Part shown: positions 21,496 to 30,992 of the stretch, piece after piece
How the letters are laid out: every line of letters begins with the position of its first letter
Position numbering within the stretch: the first letter of the stretch is position 1
Assembly: GCF_029952445.1 (NCBI RefSeq)
Contig: NZ_JAQPPK010000031.1
Coordinates: forward strand, 1-55,576
DNA length: 55,576 nt
Source: Paenarthrobacter nitroguajacolicus
Lineage (GTDB): Bacteria > Actinomycetota > Actinomycetes > Actinomycetales > Micrococcaceae
Direction of reading: 5' to 3'
Notes under the pieces: model-generated
What the model saw: the letters and a program-made list of their open reading frames with translations, nothing else
What the model was told of the DNA's origin: nothing
Database searches by the model: none
Position numbers and translations under genes: made by a program

Positions 21496-23550
21496 ATGGA
21501 AACCCACTCCATAGAGCCCGTGATCAGTTCGATGACCGGGCGGACCGCCTCCGGAACCTCCACTGCACGTGCCAGGATCGCGCTGGTTGGAGTCCATGGA
21601 TTCGGCACCCACCACCTGCACAACCTCGAGCGGCTCTCTGCCGAGGGCCAAGTGGAACTGGTAGCGGTGGCAGACCCTAATCCGCCCGGGTCCGGGTCAT
21701 TGCCGGAGACAACGGCAGTCCACGGCACCTTGGACGAGCTGCTCGCGGCAGGCCACCGCCCGGACATCATCATTGTGGCAACGCCCATCCAAACCCATGC
21801 GCCGCTGGCGTTGTCTGTGCTGGCCTCCCAGGCTCACCTCTATCTTGAGAAACCTCCCGTGGCCTCCATGGCGGATTTCCTGCGCCTCCAGGAGGCAGCC
21901 ACCCTGTCCGGCCGCAGTGTCCAGGTGGGTTTCCAGAGCCTTGGCTCACATGCGGTGGCCGCCCTGGAAAAGCTTGTCGCAGGCGAATCCTCGGCTCAGC
22001 TCCCAAGTATCGGCACGTTGAAGGGCATCTCGGCTACCGGGCAATGGGTCCGGGATCGCGCCTATTACAAACGCTCGCGCTGGGCCGGAAAGCGCAGCCT
22101 GGACGGTGTGGACGTGGTGGATGGCGTGGCCACGAACCCGCTTGCCCACGCGATCGCAACGGCCTTGCGCCTCGCCGGAGCGCGCGAAACCCATGACCTG
22201 GCTTCGGTGGAAACAGACCTGTACCGGGCGAACGACATCGAAGCTGACGATACCTCAGTGATACGCCTGCGGACTGCCGGCGGATTGCCGATCACCTGCG
22301 CGCTCACCCTTTGCGCGGCCGAGTCGGTGGAGCCCTATGTCACGTTGCACGGCACTGAAGGCACGGCCGTTTTCCACTACACGGAGGACCGCGTTTCGGT
22401 CACCACTGAGGCCGGAGAAATCACCAAGGTCTTTGGGCGGGATGACCTGACGGAAAACCTGATCCAGCACCTGGCCAACGGCGCCCCACTGATCAGTCCG
22501 CTCCACCACAGTGGGGCGTTCATGCGGGTGGTTGAAGCCATCCGCACCGCAGAACCGCCCCAGCCGATCTCCCCTGATGACGTGGAATGGGTGGGAACAG
22601 GCGAAGCAGCGCATGCCGTGATCCCGGGCATCCGGGACGCCCTGGAACGGGCAACCCGGGCCCACGCCACTTTTGCAGAGCTGGGACTGCCCTGGGCTCG
22701 ACGCACCGCGACCGACCCACTGTTCCTCCCCGGCCCGGCCCATACGGTACTCCGGGCACAAACGGTACTGCAGAACGGTAGCCGCCTGGAATCGGAGCTT
22801 TCGCCCAGGCCGTACCTCCACCCGGTAAGCACGCCTGCAGGAACCGTGGTGACAGACCACCTTCCTTCAGACCACGCCTGGCACCTCGGCGCTGGTTTCG
22901 CGCTGCAGGACGTCAACGGCAGCAACTTCTGGGGAGGCCGCAGCTACCGAAGGAGCGCCGGAAAGTACGTCGACCTCCAAGACCATGGACGGATCGAAAT
23001 CGGCGGCGTGACGCGGGAAGAGAACCGCACCGCGTTGGACTTGGACTGGTTCGGTGCCGACGGCAGCTTGCTCATGACCGAACACCGTACTTTCGAACGC
23101 GCCGTGATCAGCCCCCGCACGTGGCGCCTGGACATCCAAACCCGGCTCACCGCCGTCGTCGATGTCTCTTTGGGCAGCCCGGGCTCGCACGGTGCCACCG
23201 GCAGCGGCTATGGCGGTTTCTTCTGGCGGCTACCGGCCAACGCCTCACCCCGCGTCTTTTCCTCCACAGCCGAGGGCGAGGCAGCGGTGCACGGCTCGGT
23301 TTCTCCGTGGCTGGCATGGATGGGAGAGTTCGACGCCGGTCCCGCCACTTTGGTGTTCGCCGCACCTGCGGAGTCGGCGGACCCATGGTTTGTCAGGTGC
23401 GGCGGCTATCCGGCAGTTGGCTCGGCACTGGCGTGGGAACAGGCCGTGGACCTTGCCGCCGCTGAGTCAGTGACCCGAACCAACGCCGTCTGGATCAGTG
23501 ATGGAACCCTTGATGTGGAGGCGGTCGAGGAATTGGTCACGGGGCGTTGA
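21496..23550 (+). CDS. Gfo/Idh/MocA oxidoreductase fused to PmoA-like (DUF6807) domain, copy 1
   Basis: A 684-residue two-domain protein. Residues 20-370 or so form a Gfo/Idh/MocA NAD(P)-dependent sugar oxidoreductase: Rossmann motif ALVGVHGFGTHH, then VAVADP and YLEKPPVASM with the cofactor-site Lys. The C-terminal 280 residues match PmoA-like/DUF6807 proteins: RPYLHPVSTPAGTVVTDHLP, then DHAWHLGAGFALQDV and NFWGGRSY. The fold and role of that domain are poorly known; the old name methane oxygenase is misleading. AAGGAGA precedes the ATG at 21496. The 3' end overlaps the convergent MFS gene by 14 bases. A paralog of the same architecture is at 35978. Confidence 0.88.
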   Translation: METHSIEPVISSMTGRTASGTSTARARIALVGVHGFGTHHLHNLERLSAEGQVELVAVADPNPPGSGSLPETTAVHGTLDELLAAGHRPDIIIVATPIQTHAPLALSVLASQAHLYLEKPPVASMADFLRLQEAATLSGRSVQVGFQSLGSHAVAALEKLVAGESSAQLPSIGTLKGISATGQWVRDRAYYKRSRWAGKRSLDGVDVVDGVATNPLAHAIATALRLAGARETHDLASVETDLYRANDIEADDTSVIRLRTAGGLPITCALTLCAAESVEPYVTLHGTEGTAVFHYTEDRVSVTTEAGEITKVFGRDDLTENLIQHLANGAPLISPLHHSGAFMRVVEAIRTAEPPQPISPDDVEWVGTGEAAHAVIPGIRDALERATRAHATFAELGLPWARRTATDPLFLPGPAHTVLRAQTVLQNGSRLESELSPRPYLHPVSTPAGTVVTDHLPSDHAWHLGAGFALQDVNGSNFWGGRSYRRSAGKYVDLQDHGRIEIGGVTREENRTALDLDWFGADGSLLMTEHRTFERAVISPRTWRLDIQTRLTAVVDVSLGSPGSHGATGSGYGGFFWRLPANASPRVFSSTAEGEAAVHGSVSPWLAWMGEFDAGPATLVFAAPAESADPWFVRCGGYPAVGSALAWEQAVDLAAAESVTRTNAVWISDGTLDVEAVEELVTGR

Positions 23551-24820
23551 CCCGCCCGATCCGCCACATCAGCAACCCAATGACCCCCGCGGACGCCATG
23601 CCCAAGGCGCCAGTGACCACCAGCCCGGTCCTGACACCGAAATCCTCGGTGAGCCACCCTGCGAGCAGCCCTCCCAGCGCGTGGCCGCCAAGGAGCAGCG
23701 GGAAGTAGAGGGCCAGGACCCTCCCCCGGACATGCGTGCCGGCCTCAAGCTGGACCGCCGTGGCCGCGCTGGTCAGGAACACCAGGGTCATGAAACCCAC
23801 CACCAAGAGCATCACAACAAACGACTCCTGGGTGGGCATCACTGCGGCAAGCAATTGCGTCAGCCCGAAAAGACCGGCACTGGCTACGATCCCCTTCCGG
23901 CCAAAACGCTTCAGGCGGGTGGCCACCAGCGCTCCGGCCAGCGCTCCCAACGCGCTGACGGTGTTGAACAGGCCGAAACCGGCCGGACCGCTGTGCCAGA
24001 CCCTGTCGGCAAAGGCGGCCAGCACCACGGGACCATTCATGCCGAAAGCACCCAACAAACCCGCCAGGAGCATGGTCAGCAGGAGCCGTGGCCTGGCCCG
24101 GACAAAGTGGAACCCGGCCAGTACCCGCCCTTTTCGGGCCGTTGGGTCCTGGGTTTCCGGTGGTTGATGAAGTTCACTGGGCTTGATGACGGCGATCATC
24201 ACCAGTACGGCCACGCCAAGGAAGGCATTGGCTGCGAAAGCGGCGGCAGGTCCGGCTTTGGCAATAACGACGCCCGCCAGGGCAGGCCCGGCCATGGCAC
24301 CCAATTGGCCGATCGCACTGTTCAGCCCGATGGCCGCTGGCAGCCCTGCATCGCCAACCACCTCGTTGACGAAGACCTGCCGGGCAGGACCGTCAATGGC
24401 GCTGGTGATTCCCAGCGCGATGCACGAGGCATAGACAACCCAGACATCGCTGCCACCCATCGCATTCCAAACGGCGAGCCCGGCAGCCAGTACCACGGCC
24501 ACGGATTGGCAGGCCACCAGGATACGGCGTTTGGGAAAGAGGTCCACCAGGAAGCCACTGACCGGTCCCACCACCAGCATGGGCAGGAACTGCAGTGCTA
24601 CCGCCAATCCAACAGCGGCCGGGCTTCCCGTGAGCTGGAGGACCAGCCAGTCCTGGGCGAGCCGCTGCATCCACACGCCCCCGCTTCCCACCAGGGAGAG
24701 GACCACAAAAATCCGGTAATTGTGGTGCCGCAACGGGTAGTGCCAGGTTTCGGGGGAACCGGAGCGCCGGGCTTGGAAGTTGGTGGAGGTGGTTCGTCGT
24801 GTAAAGGGGCGCGACAGCAC
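23537..24820 (-). CDS. MFS transporter (EntS-like MFS_3 exporter)
   Basis: A 427-residue major facilitator with about 12 helices. The family loop between helices 2 and 3 is GFLVDLFPKRRILVAC, a variant of the GXXXDRXGRR motif, and SAIDGPARQVFVNEVVG is characteristic of the EntS/MFS_3 branch of multidrug or siderophore exporters. It is the last gene of the minus-strand unit from 28708 (binding protein, two permeases, YesL-like, MFS), only 16 bases below the YesL-like gene. In this setting it may export sugars or analogues, but no substrate can be read from sequence. Confidence 0.9.
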   Translation of the reverse strand: MLSRPFTRRTTSTNFQARRSGSPETWHYPLRHHNYRIFVVLSLVGSGGVWMQRLAQDWLVLQLTGSPAAVGLAVALQFLPMLVVGPVSGFLVDLFPKRRILVACQSVAVVLAAGLAVWNAMGGSDVWVVYASCIALGITSAIDGPARQVFVNEVVGDAGLPAAIGLNSAIGQLGAMAGPALAGVVIAKAGPAAAFAANAFLGVAVLVMIAVIKPSELHQPPETQDPTARKGRVLAGFHFVRARPRLLLTMLLAGLLGAFGMNGPVVLAAFADRVWHSGPAGFGLFNTVSALGALAGALVATRLKRFGRKGIVASAGLFGLTQLLAAVMPTQESFVVMLLVVGFMTLVFLTSAATAVQLEAGTHVRGRVLALYFPLLLGGHALGGLLAGWLTEDFGVRTGLVVTGALGMASAGVIGLLMWRIGRVNAP

Positions 24821-24836
24821 GGAAGTTCTGCTCGAT

Positions 24837-25487
24837 TCAGCGGTGGGAGCGGATTTTGATGGCTGCGGCGGCCAGGATCAGGGTTCCCGGAACAATGACG
24901 AACAGTGCTTGCAGCATCCAAACGAACACCACGGCCATGATCACGGCGGCCAGAAGGAGCAATGAGCCGCTCCGGTCGCGTACGGCATCATTCTTCGCGT
25001 CGGCATACGCTGCGGCCCAGCGCTGGCGGTCGGGTACCTGCGCGTCCGGCTGGTCGGCATCCCCGGACCATGCCACCTGCCCGCTCCAATTGGCGGTGAT
25101 GCGCAGGAAGAACACAGCCCCGGCGGCAGCCAGGATGATGGTGGCCGGCAGGATCGCCGCCCGGCCCGGCAGTTGACCCACCAAAGCGAGCAGCAGGTTC
25201 AGGACAACCACGACGGCGGCCACCGCCGTCGTGATTCCCAGCTTCCAGCTGCCGGGAAGCGCACGGCGGAAATTCCCCCACATGCTGCGAAGCGAATCAT
25301 CCCTGCCACTGAGGTGCCTTTCCAGGTGCGCGACGCCGGCCGCGTAGGCAGCCGGCGCCGTCACCAGGGGGATGGAAAGGAGGAGGACGATGACTCCGGC
25401 CAGGATGGTTTCGGAGAACAGCGCAAAGCGGTTGACCGGAAGCCCGGGCTTCGCCTGAGACGTGCCGGTGGTGTCCATGGTGCTCAT
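24837..25487 (-). CDS. Membrane protein, DUF624/YesL-like
   Basis: A 216-residue protein with four or five helices. The N-terminal part (LLLSIPLVTAPAAYAAGVAH, then GRDDSLRSMWGNFRRALPGS) has the DUF624/YesL pattern of a membrane helix followed by a charged loop ending in an aromatic-basic motif. Like the gene at 20453 it is embedded in a sugar ABC transporter operon, so both clusters carry one YesL-like protein. The two share little sequence by eye. The function is unknown; a role in assembly or control of the permeases is a guess from context. Confidence 0.7.
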   Translation of the reverse strand: MSTMDTTGTSQAKPGLPVNRFALFSETILAGVIVLLLSIPLVTAPAAYAAGVAHLERHLSGRDDSLRSMWGNFRRALPGSWKLGITTAVAAVVVVLNLLLALVGQLPGRAAILPATIILAAAGAVFFLRITANWSGQVAWSGDADQPDAQVPDRQRWAAAYADAKNDAVRDRSGSLLLLAAVIMAVVFVWMLQALFVIVPGTLILAAAAIKIRSHR

Positions 25488-25501
25488 TTCCTGTAGCTCC
25501 C

Positions 25502-26419
25502 TTAGCCCTTGAGGCCCTGCGTTGAAACGCCTTCGACGATGTAGCGCTGGAAAACCAGGAAGAAGACAAGCACCGGCAGCAGCGCCAGGACCGACATCGC
25601 GATCATGGCCCCGTAGTCCGAGGACTGTGTCTGGTCCACAAAGAGGCGCAGCGCCAAGGGCAACGGGTACTTTTCCGGTGTGTTCAGGTAGAGAAGCGGC
25701 CCCAGGAAGTCGTTCCAGCTCCAGATGAAGGAAAAGATGGACGTGGAAATCAGGGCCGGCTTCATCAGTGGAAGCATGATGGACCTGAAAATCCTCACGT
25801 GTCCTGCGCCGTCGATGCGCGCCGCTTCATCGAGTTCAGCCGGCAGGCCCCGCATGAACTGGACCATGAGGAAGACAAAGAACGCGTCGGCGGCCAGGAA
25901 CTTACCGATCAGCAACGGGACGTAAGTGTCCACCAAGCCCAGCTGCTGGAACACGATGTACTGCGGGATGATCACCACGTGGAATGGCAGGAGCAGGGTG
26001 GCGATCATCATGCCGAAGAACAGGCCGCGTCCGGGAAAGTTGATCCTGGCGAACGCGTAGGCCGAGACGCTGGCTGATAAGACAGTGCCCACAACAGCGC
26101 CCACGGCAAGGATCAGGGAGTTGGTGAAGAACGTCAGCGTGGAGACCCCACCGATGCCGTCCATGGCGGTGGCGAAGTTGTCGAAGCTGAAGTTGCTGGA
26201 CCAGAGCGCGTTGTTGGCGCCGCCGATTTCCGAGTTCGGCTTGAAGGCGGACGCGATCATCCACAGGGCCGGGTAGAGGACCATCGCCACCAGTGCCAGG
26301 GCAACGATGTGGAAGATGGCGCTCTTGATGCGCTTGGCCGTGACGGACTCGGACTTCGGGTTGTAATCCGCGGACGTGGTGCCGGGCGTGGATTGGACGG
26401 GAGTTGCCGTGGTTGTCAT
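25502..26419 (-). CDS. Carbohydrate ABC transporter permease (MalG/CUT1 type)
   Basis: A 305-residue permease with six helices and the EAA loop ELDEAARIDGAGHVRIFRSI. It ends LVFQRYIVEGVSTQGLKG as usual for CUT1 MalG-like subunits. It overlaps the upstream permease by four bases. It is close to the permease at 32480, which shares the same loop, so these two transporter sets are paralogous. The ATPase is not encoded here. Confidence 0.95.
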   Translation of the reverse strand: MTTTATPVQSTPGTTSADYNPKSESVTAKRIKSAIFHIVALALVAMVLYPALWMIASAFKPNSEIGGANNALWSSNFSFDNFATAMDGIGGVSTLTFFTNSLILAVGAVVGTVLSASVSAYAFARINFPGRGLFFGMMIATLLLPFHVVIIPQYIVFQQLGLVDTYVPLLIGKFLAADAFFVFLMVQFMRGLPAELDEAARIDGAGHVRIFRSIMLPLMKPALISTSIFSFIWSWNDFLGPLLYLNTPEKYPLPLALRLFVDQTQSSDYGAMIAMSVLALLPVLVFFLVFQRYIVEGVSTQGLKG

Positions 26420-27369
26420 TTCGAATCACCGCTGTAGTGGACCCAGGACTTGGAGGTCTTGAAGAAGATCAGCGTGATGATGCCGACCACAATCACCAGG
26501 AGCCAGGCCATGGCCGAGGCGTAGCCCATCCGGAAATCGCTGAAACCGCGCAAGTACAGGTAGAGGGTATAGAAGAGTGTGGAGCCGGCGGGGCCGCCTT
26601 CACCGTTGGAGATGATGTAAGCCGAAGCGAAAATCTGGAAGGCGTGGATGGTTTCCATCAGCAGGTTGAAGAAGATCACCGGGGAAAGCATGGGCCAGGT
26701 AATGTTCAGGAATTTCCGGACGGGGCCGGCGCCGTCCATGGACGCTGCCTCGTAAAGATCCGCGGGGATCTGCTTGAGGCCCGCCAGGAAGATCACCATC
26801 GGCGCGCCGAACTGCCACACCGTCAAAAGGATCATCATGCCCATGGTCATGTTGGGGTTGCCCACCCAACCGCCGAGGTTGATGCCGAAGAACGACAATC
26901 CTTGGTCCACAGGCCCGGAATCGCCGAACATGGCTTTCCATACGATGGCGATGGAGACGCTGGCCCCGATAAGCGACGGCGCGTAGAACGCTGACCTGTA
27001 GAAGCCTTGGCCTTTTCGCTTGCTGTTGAGGAGCATCGCGACCGCCAAGGCCGCGGCGAGCTTCAAAGGAGTTCCGACCACCACGTAGTTCAGGGTCACG
27101 CCCACCGACTGCAGGAACCGTTCGTCCTGGAAAAGGGTGGTGTAGTTGTCCAGGCCAATCCATTTGGGGGCGTCAAACAGGTTGTAGTTGGTGAAGGAGA
27201 GGTACAGCGAGGAAATCATCGGGCCTACGGTCAGGGCGATGAATCCCAGCAGCCAAGGCAACAGGAAGGTATAGCCGGCGCGGGCGTCCGCCCCCCGCCG
27301 CCGCGACTTGCGCGGCTGCGAGGGAGCGGACGACTGGGAGCGCCTGCTCAGGGTTGGGCTTTGAGTCAC
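26416..27369 (-). CDS. Carbohydrate ABC transporter permease (MalF/CUT1 type)
   Basis: A 317-residue permease with an Arg/Ser-rich N-terminal tail of about 30 residues and six helices. The first helix region reads AGYTFLLPWLLGFIALTVGP and the EAA loop is LYEAASMDGAGPVRKFLNIT. It is the partner of the gene at 25502 and is 49 bases below the binding-protein gene. Its relative at 33405 has the same sequence pattern (YVFLLPWLLGLAVITVGP). Confidence 0.95.
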   Translation of the reverse strand: MTQSPTLSRRSQSSAPSQPRKSRRRGADARAGYTFLLPWLLGFIALTVGPMISSLYLSFTNYNLFDAPKWIGLDNYTTLFQDERFLQSVGVTLNYVVVGTPLKLAAALAVAMLLNSKRKGQGFYRSAFYAPSLIGASVSIAIVWKAMFGDSGPVDQGLSFFGINLGGWVGNPNMTMGMMILLTVWQFGAPMVIFLAGLKQIPADLYEAASMDGAGPVRKFLNITWPMLSPVIFFNLLMETIHAFQIFASAYIISNGEGGPAGSTLFYTLYLYLRGFSDFRMGYASAMAWLLVIVVGIITLIFFKTSKSWVHYSGDSK

Positions 27370-27417
27370 AAGATCAGTCCGTCAGTTGGGAAAGCCGTAT
27401 CAGACACGGTGGCCTGA

Positions 27418-28708
27418 TCAGGCGTTCTGCTTGATGAGGTCTTCGGCTTCCTTGAACCACGCATCAGCCGCGCCGTCGATGGTCAACTTGCCGTAATTCA
27501 GGTCAGAGCTGACGCGCTTGAAGGTTGATTCAAGCGTGCCGAAGCCGACGATGGGCGGCTCGGGAGCATCCTTGAGGTACTTCTCGATAGACTTCTCGTA
27601 ATCCACCACCAACTTGTCGGTGCCTTCGAACGTGGTGCCGTCGCGCTGGGTCTTCGACGCCGGAACGCCGCGGGAGGTCTTGAAGATCTGGGCCAACCTC
27701 GGGATCGTTGACCATGAAGTCGATGAAGCGGGCCGCAGCATCCTTGTACTTGGTCTTGGCGCTGGCCACCATCAACATGGAGGGCTTGAGGAACAGGCCC
27801 AGGTTGTCCGGTTCATCGGAAGGAACCGGCACAAGCTTCAGTTCCTTGGCTCCGCTGTCTGCCAGGTAGCCGGCCATGAAGTTGTCCCACGTGACTTCCG
27901 TTGCCGTGACGTTGGAGCCGAACGGGGACTTGGGCAGCAACTGGGTGGTCTTGTCTTCGCCAACGATCGCGCCCGTACCGCGCAGGTTTGCGCTGAGGTT
28001 CCACCACTTCTTGAGGTCGTCCTTGGAGAAACCAAGCTTTCCCTCGTCGGTGAAGGCCTTGATGTTGTTCTGCCGCAGCCAGATGTTGAAGTTCCACCAG
28101 ACACCGGTGTAATCGGTGCCGCCGAACAGTGTGCCATTGCCCTTTTGGCCAACCTCGGCCAGGAAGGCGTTGAACTCCTTGTAGTTCCACGATCCGTCGG
28201 GCTCGGCAATACCCAATGATGCGAGCTTGGCGGGATCGTAATACACAGCGAAAGCATTCGTGCTGGTGGGAATGCCGAACGTCTTGCCCTTGATCTGGCC
28301 CGACGGGAGGAGCGATTTGTCGAATCCGTCCGTATTGATCTTGACCGTACCGAGGTCCAGGAGCTGGTTCCGCTGGCCGTAGTCGCGGAGGTAGGACAGA
28401 TCCCATTGCATGACGTCAGGCAAGCCACCACCGGCAGCTTCGGTGGCGCGCTTCTGCCAGTAGCCTGCGAAGTCGGAGAAGTTGCCGTTGACTTTGATGT
28501 CCGGGTTCTTGGTTTCGAAAAGTGCGATGGCCTTCCGGGTGCGTTCTGCCCGGTCGTCATTGCCCCACCAGGTGTAGGTGATGGTGACGGGCTTGTCCGC
28601 GGAACCGGTTTGGCCGGAGGACGAGGACTGGCCACCACAGGCTGAGAGGAACGCGGCAGATGCAGTGCCGAGAGCCACGGTGGTGAGGAATTTCCTTCTA
28701 TCGATCAT
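27418..28708 (-). pseudogene. Sugar-binding lipoprotein interrupted by a one-base frameshift
   Basis: The gene starts at the ATG 28708 (AAGGAGG upstream) with a Tat-like RRKFLTTVALGTASAAF signal and lipobox LSACGG. It is a family 1 sugar-binding protein with normal sequence to MVNDPEV. There an extra G in GTTGGCCCAG (plus-strand bases 27691-27694) shifts the frame. Removing one base restores DPEVAQIFKTSRGVPASK and about 90 more residues to the stop at 27418. As given, translation runs on into unrelated sequence to 27530, losing the real C-terminus. The shift lies in a short GGCC run and may be a sequencing error or real inactivation. Both permeases downstream look intact. Confidence 0.88.
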
Positions 28709-28781
28709 GAGAGCCTCCTTGCTCAGTTGGTGCAAGCTGTCCGGGGTTCTGCAACGTGGCAGTGATCTCGCTTACACTCGT

Positions 28782-28797
28782 TCTGAATCGATACAAT
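28782..28797. promoter_or_regulatory. Second-type LacI/GalR operator candidate (binding-protein side)
   Basis: TCTGAATCGATACAAT has an imperfect dyad around CG (TGAATC against TGTATC), resembling TTGTATCGATACAA-type sites of sugar regulators. It lies 74 bases before the frameshifted binding-protein gene and beside operator C. Confidence 0.4.
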
Positions 28798-28815
28798 ATC
28801 CTTATTGGACAGTCT

Positions 28816-28831
28816 CGGCAAGCGTTTTCCA
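28816..28831. promoter_or_regulatory. LacI-type operator C (beta-galactosidase)
   Basis: CGGCAAGCGTTTTCCA belongs to the GAAAGCG-TTTTC family, matching at 5 of 8 symmetric positions. It is 71 bases upstream of the GH42 start and serves a divergent intergenic region. Confidence 0.6.
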
Positions 28832-28901
28832 AAGCCCGGGTCTTCCTGCCCTTCCGCCCGTGACTTCCAGCAAGAACCACCAACCCGACGAAGGAGTCCC
28901 C

Positions 28902-30920
28902 ATGACCTCTCCCGATACCCCCCACCGTCCTTCGGTTTGGAACAGCTTGGACGGCTTGGCATATGGCGGGGACTACAACCCGGAACAGTGGCCGGAGCAT
29001 GTGCGGCTCGAAGACATCGAGCTGATGAAGGAAGCCGGCGTCAACTTCCTGAGCGTCGGAATCTTCTCCTGGGGCCTACTGGAACCCACCGAGGGAAATT
29101 ACGATTTCGGCTGGTTGGACGATGTCCTGGACAACCTCCATGGCGCCGGCATCAAGGTGGCCCTCGCCACGGCCACCGCTTCTCCCCCGGCCTGGCTTGC
29201 CCGCAAATACCCCGAAATCCTGCCCGTCACTGCGGAAGGCACCAAACTTGAGCGGGGCTCGCGACGCCACTACACGCCGTCGTCAACCGTGTACCGCAGG
29301 TACGCCACCACCATGACGCGCGTGATCGCCGAACGCTACAAGGACCACCCCGCCCTGGCGCTCTGGCACGTCGACAACGAACTCGGCTGCCACGTGGGCG
29401 AGTTCCACGGAGAGGAAGACGCCGCCGCGTTCAGGTCCTGGCTCACCCGCCGCTACAGCTCCATCGAGGAACTCAACGAGTCCTGGGGCACGGCATTTTG
29501 GTCCCAGCACTACGCCTCCTTTGACGAGATCATCCCGCCGGGAGCCGCCCCCACCACCCTGAACCCCGGCCAACAACTGGACTTTGCCCGGTTCAATTCC
29601 TGGGTGTTCATGGACTACTACCGCGAATTGCTGGCGGTCCTCCGCGAAGTCACGCCGGGCATACCTGCTGCCACCAACTTCATGGTGTCCAGCGCGACCA
29701 AAACCCTGGACTACTTCGACTGGTCAAAGGACATGGACGTAGTGGCCAATGACCACTACCTGGTGGCAGCCGACCCTGAGCGCCATATCGAACTCGCCTT
29801 CAGTGCCGACCTCACCCGCGGAGTAGCAGGCGGAGCGCCGTGGATCCTCATGGAACACTCCACGTCGGCGGTCAACTGGCAGCCACACAACCAGCCCAAG
29901 ATGCCAGGCGAGATGCTGCGCAACTCACTCACGCACGTAGCCCGCGGGGCAGATGCCGTGATGTTCTTCCAGTGGCGGCAAAGCAAGGCAGGATCCGAGA
30001 AGTTCCACTCGGCCATGGTCCCCCACGGTGGCCGCGATACACAGGTATGGCGGAACGTGGTGGAGCTCGGGCAAGCCTTGTCCAGGCTGGAACCCGTCAA
30101 GGGCTCGCGGGTGGAATCCAAGGTGGCGATCGTGTTCGACTACGAGGCCTGGTGGGCTTCGGAACTGGACTCGCACCCCAGCAACTCGCTGAAATACCTG
30201 GACACCATGCGCGCTTTCCACCGCGCGCTCTACCTCCGCGGAATCACCACCGACTTCGTCCATCCCTCAGCGGATTTGTCAGGTTATGAGCTCATTCTGG
30301 TGTGCACCCTGTACTCCGTCACGGACGCGGCCGCCACCTCAATAGCCGAGGCCGCCAAGGGTGGGGCCACGGTTCTGGTCAGCTATTTCAGCGGCATCGT
30401 TGACGAGCGGGACCACGTACGCCTGGGCGGTTATCCCGGCGCCTTCCGGGAACTGCTGGGCATTCGAAGCGAAGAATTCCATCCATTGTTCCCCGGTGGC
30501 ACCCTTACCCTGAGCGATGGAACCGTGGGCTCAGTGTGGAGCGAGCACGTTCACGCAGGACCGGATACCCGGGTGGAGGCGACGTTCACCGGCTATCCCT
30601 TGGAGGGAGTCCCGGCCTTGACCCGGCGCAGCGTGGGGGCGGGTTCGGCCTGGTACCTCGCAACGCTCCCGGACGCCGCGGGAATCGATGGGTTGACCGC
30701 CCGACTCGTGGAAGAAGCCGGGGTGAGGTCGGCGACCGAGGCATCCACCGGCGTCGAACTCTCGCGGCGCACAGCCGACGACGGCCGCACCTTCCTGTTC
30801 GCCATCAACCACAGCCGCGAGGACGCCACAGTAAAGGCCGACGGCGAGGACCTCCTCAGCGGCGCGCGTTTCAGTGGCGTTGTCCCCGCCGGAGCCGTGG
30901 CCGTCATCGCGGAAAGCTGA
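28902..30920 (+). CDS. Beta-galactosidase, glycoside hydrolase family 42
   Basis: A 672-residue GH42 beta-galactosidase of normal length. It hydrolyses terminal beta-galactosides, for example galacto-oligosaccharides from pectic galactan. The start segment GLAYGGDYNPEQW, the acid/base Glu160 in LWHVDNELGC and the nucleophile Glu318 in WILMEHST are visible. The TIM barrel is followed by a trimerisation domain (about residues 395-600) and a small beta domain. No signal peptide, so it acts on imported oligosaccharides. AAGGAG lies six bases before the ATG. It is divergent from the binding protein at 28708 and shares operator C with the regulon. Confidence 0.96.
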   Translation: MTSPDTPHRPSVWNSLDGLAYGGDYNPEQWPEHVRLEDIELMKEAGVNFLSVGIFSWGLLEPTEGNYDFGWLDDVLDNLHGAGIKVALATATASPPAWLARKYPEILPVTAEGTKLERGSRRHYTPSSTVYRRYATTMTRVIAERYKDHPALALWHVDNELGCHVGEFHGEEDAAAFRSWLTRRYSSIEELNESWGTAFWSQHYASFDEIIPPGAAPTTLNPGQQLDFARFNSWVFMDYYRELLAVLREVTPGIPAATNFMVSSATKTLDYFDWSKDMDVVANDHYLVAADPERHIELAFSADLTRGVAGGAPWILMEHSTSAVNWQPHNQPKMPGEMLRNSLTHVARGADAVMFFQWRQSKAGSEKFHSAMVPHGGRDTQVWRNVVELGQALSRLEPVKGSRVESKVAIVFDYEAWWASELDSHPSNSLKYLDTMRAFHRALYLRGITTDFVHPSADLSGYELILVCTLYSVTDAAATSIAEAAKGGATVLVSYFSGIVDERDHVRLGGYPGAFRELLGIRSEEFHPLFPGGTLTLSDGTVGSVWSEHVHAGPDTRVEATFTGYPLEGVPALTRRSVGAGSAWYLATLPDAAGIDGLTARLVEEAGVRSATEASTGVELSRRTADDGRTFLFAINHSREDATVKADGEDLLSGARFSGVVPAGAVAVIAES

Positions 30921-30934
30921 CCGGCACAAAAAAG

Positions 30935-30976
30935 AAGCGCCCCGGGCCGGTCACGAATGACCAACCCGGGGCGCTT
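30935..30976. terminator. Bidirectional Rho-independent terminator
   Basis: AAGCGCCCCGGG (30935-30946) pairs perfectly with CCCGGGGCGCTT (30965-30976). On the minus strand a CTTTTTTG run follows, so it is strongest for the binding-protein gene at 30993; the plus strand has CTTT only. It separates two convergent genes. Confidence 0.85.
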
Positions 30977-30992
30977 TGCCTGTTTGAAGGAG

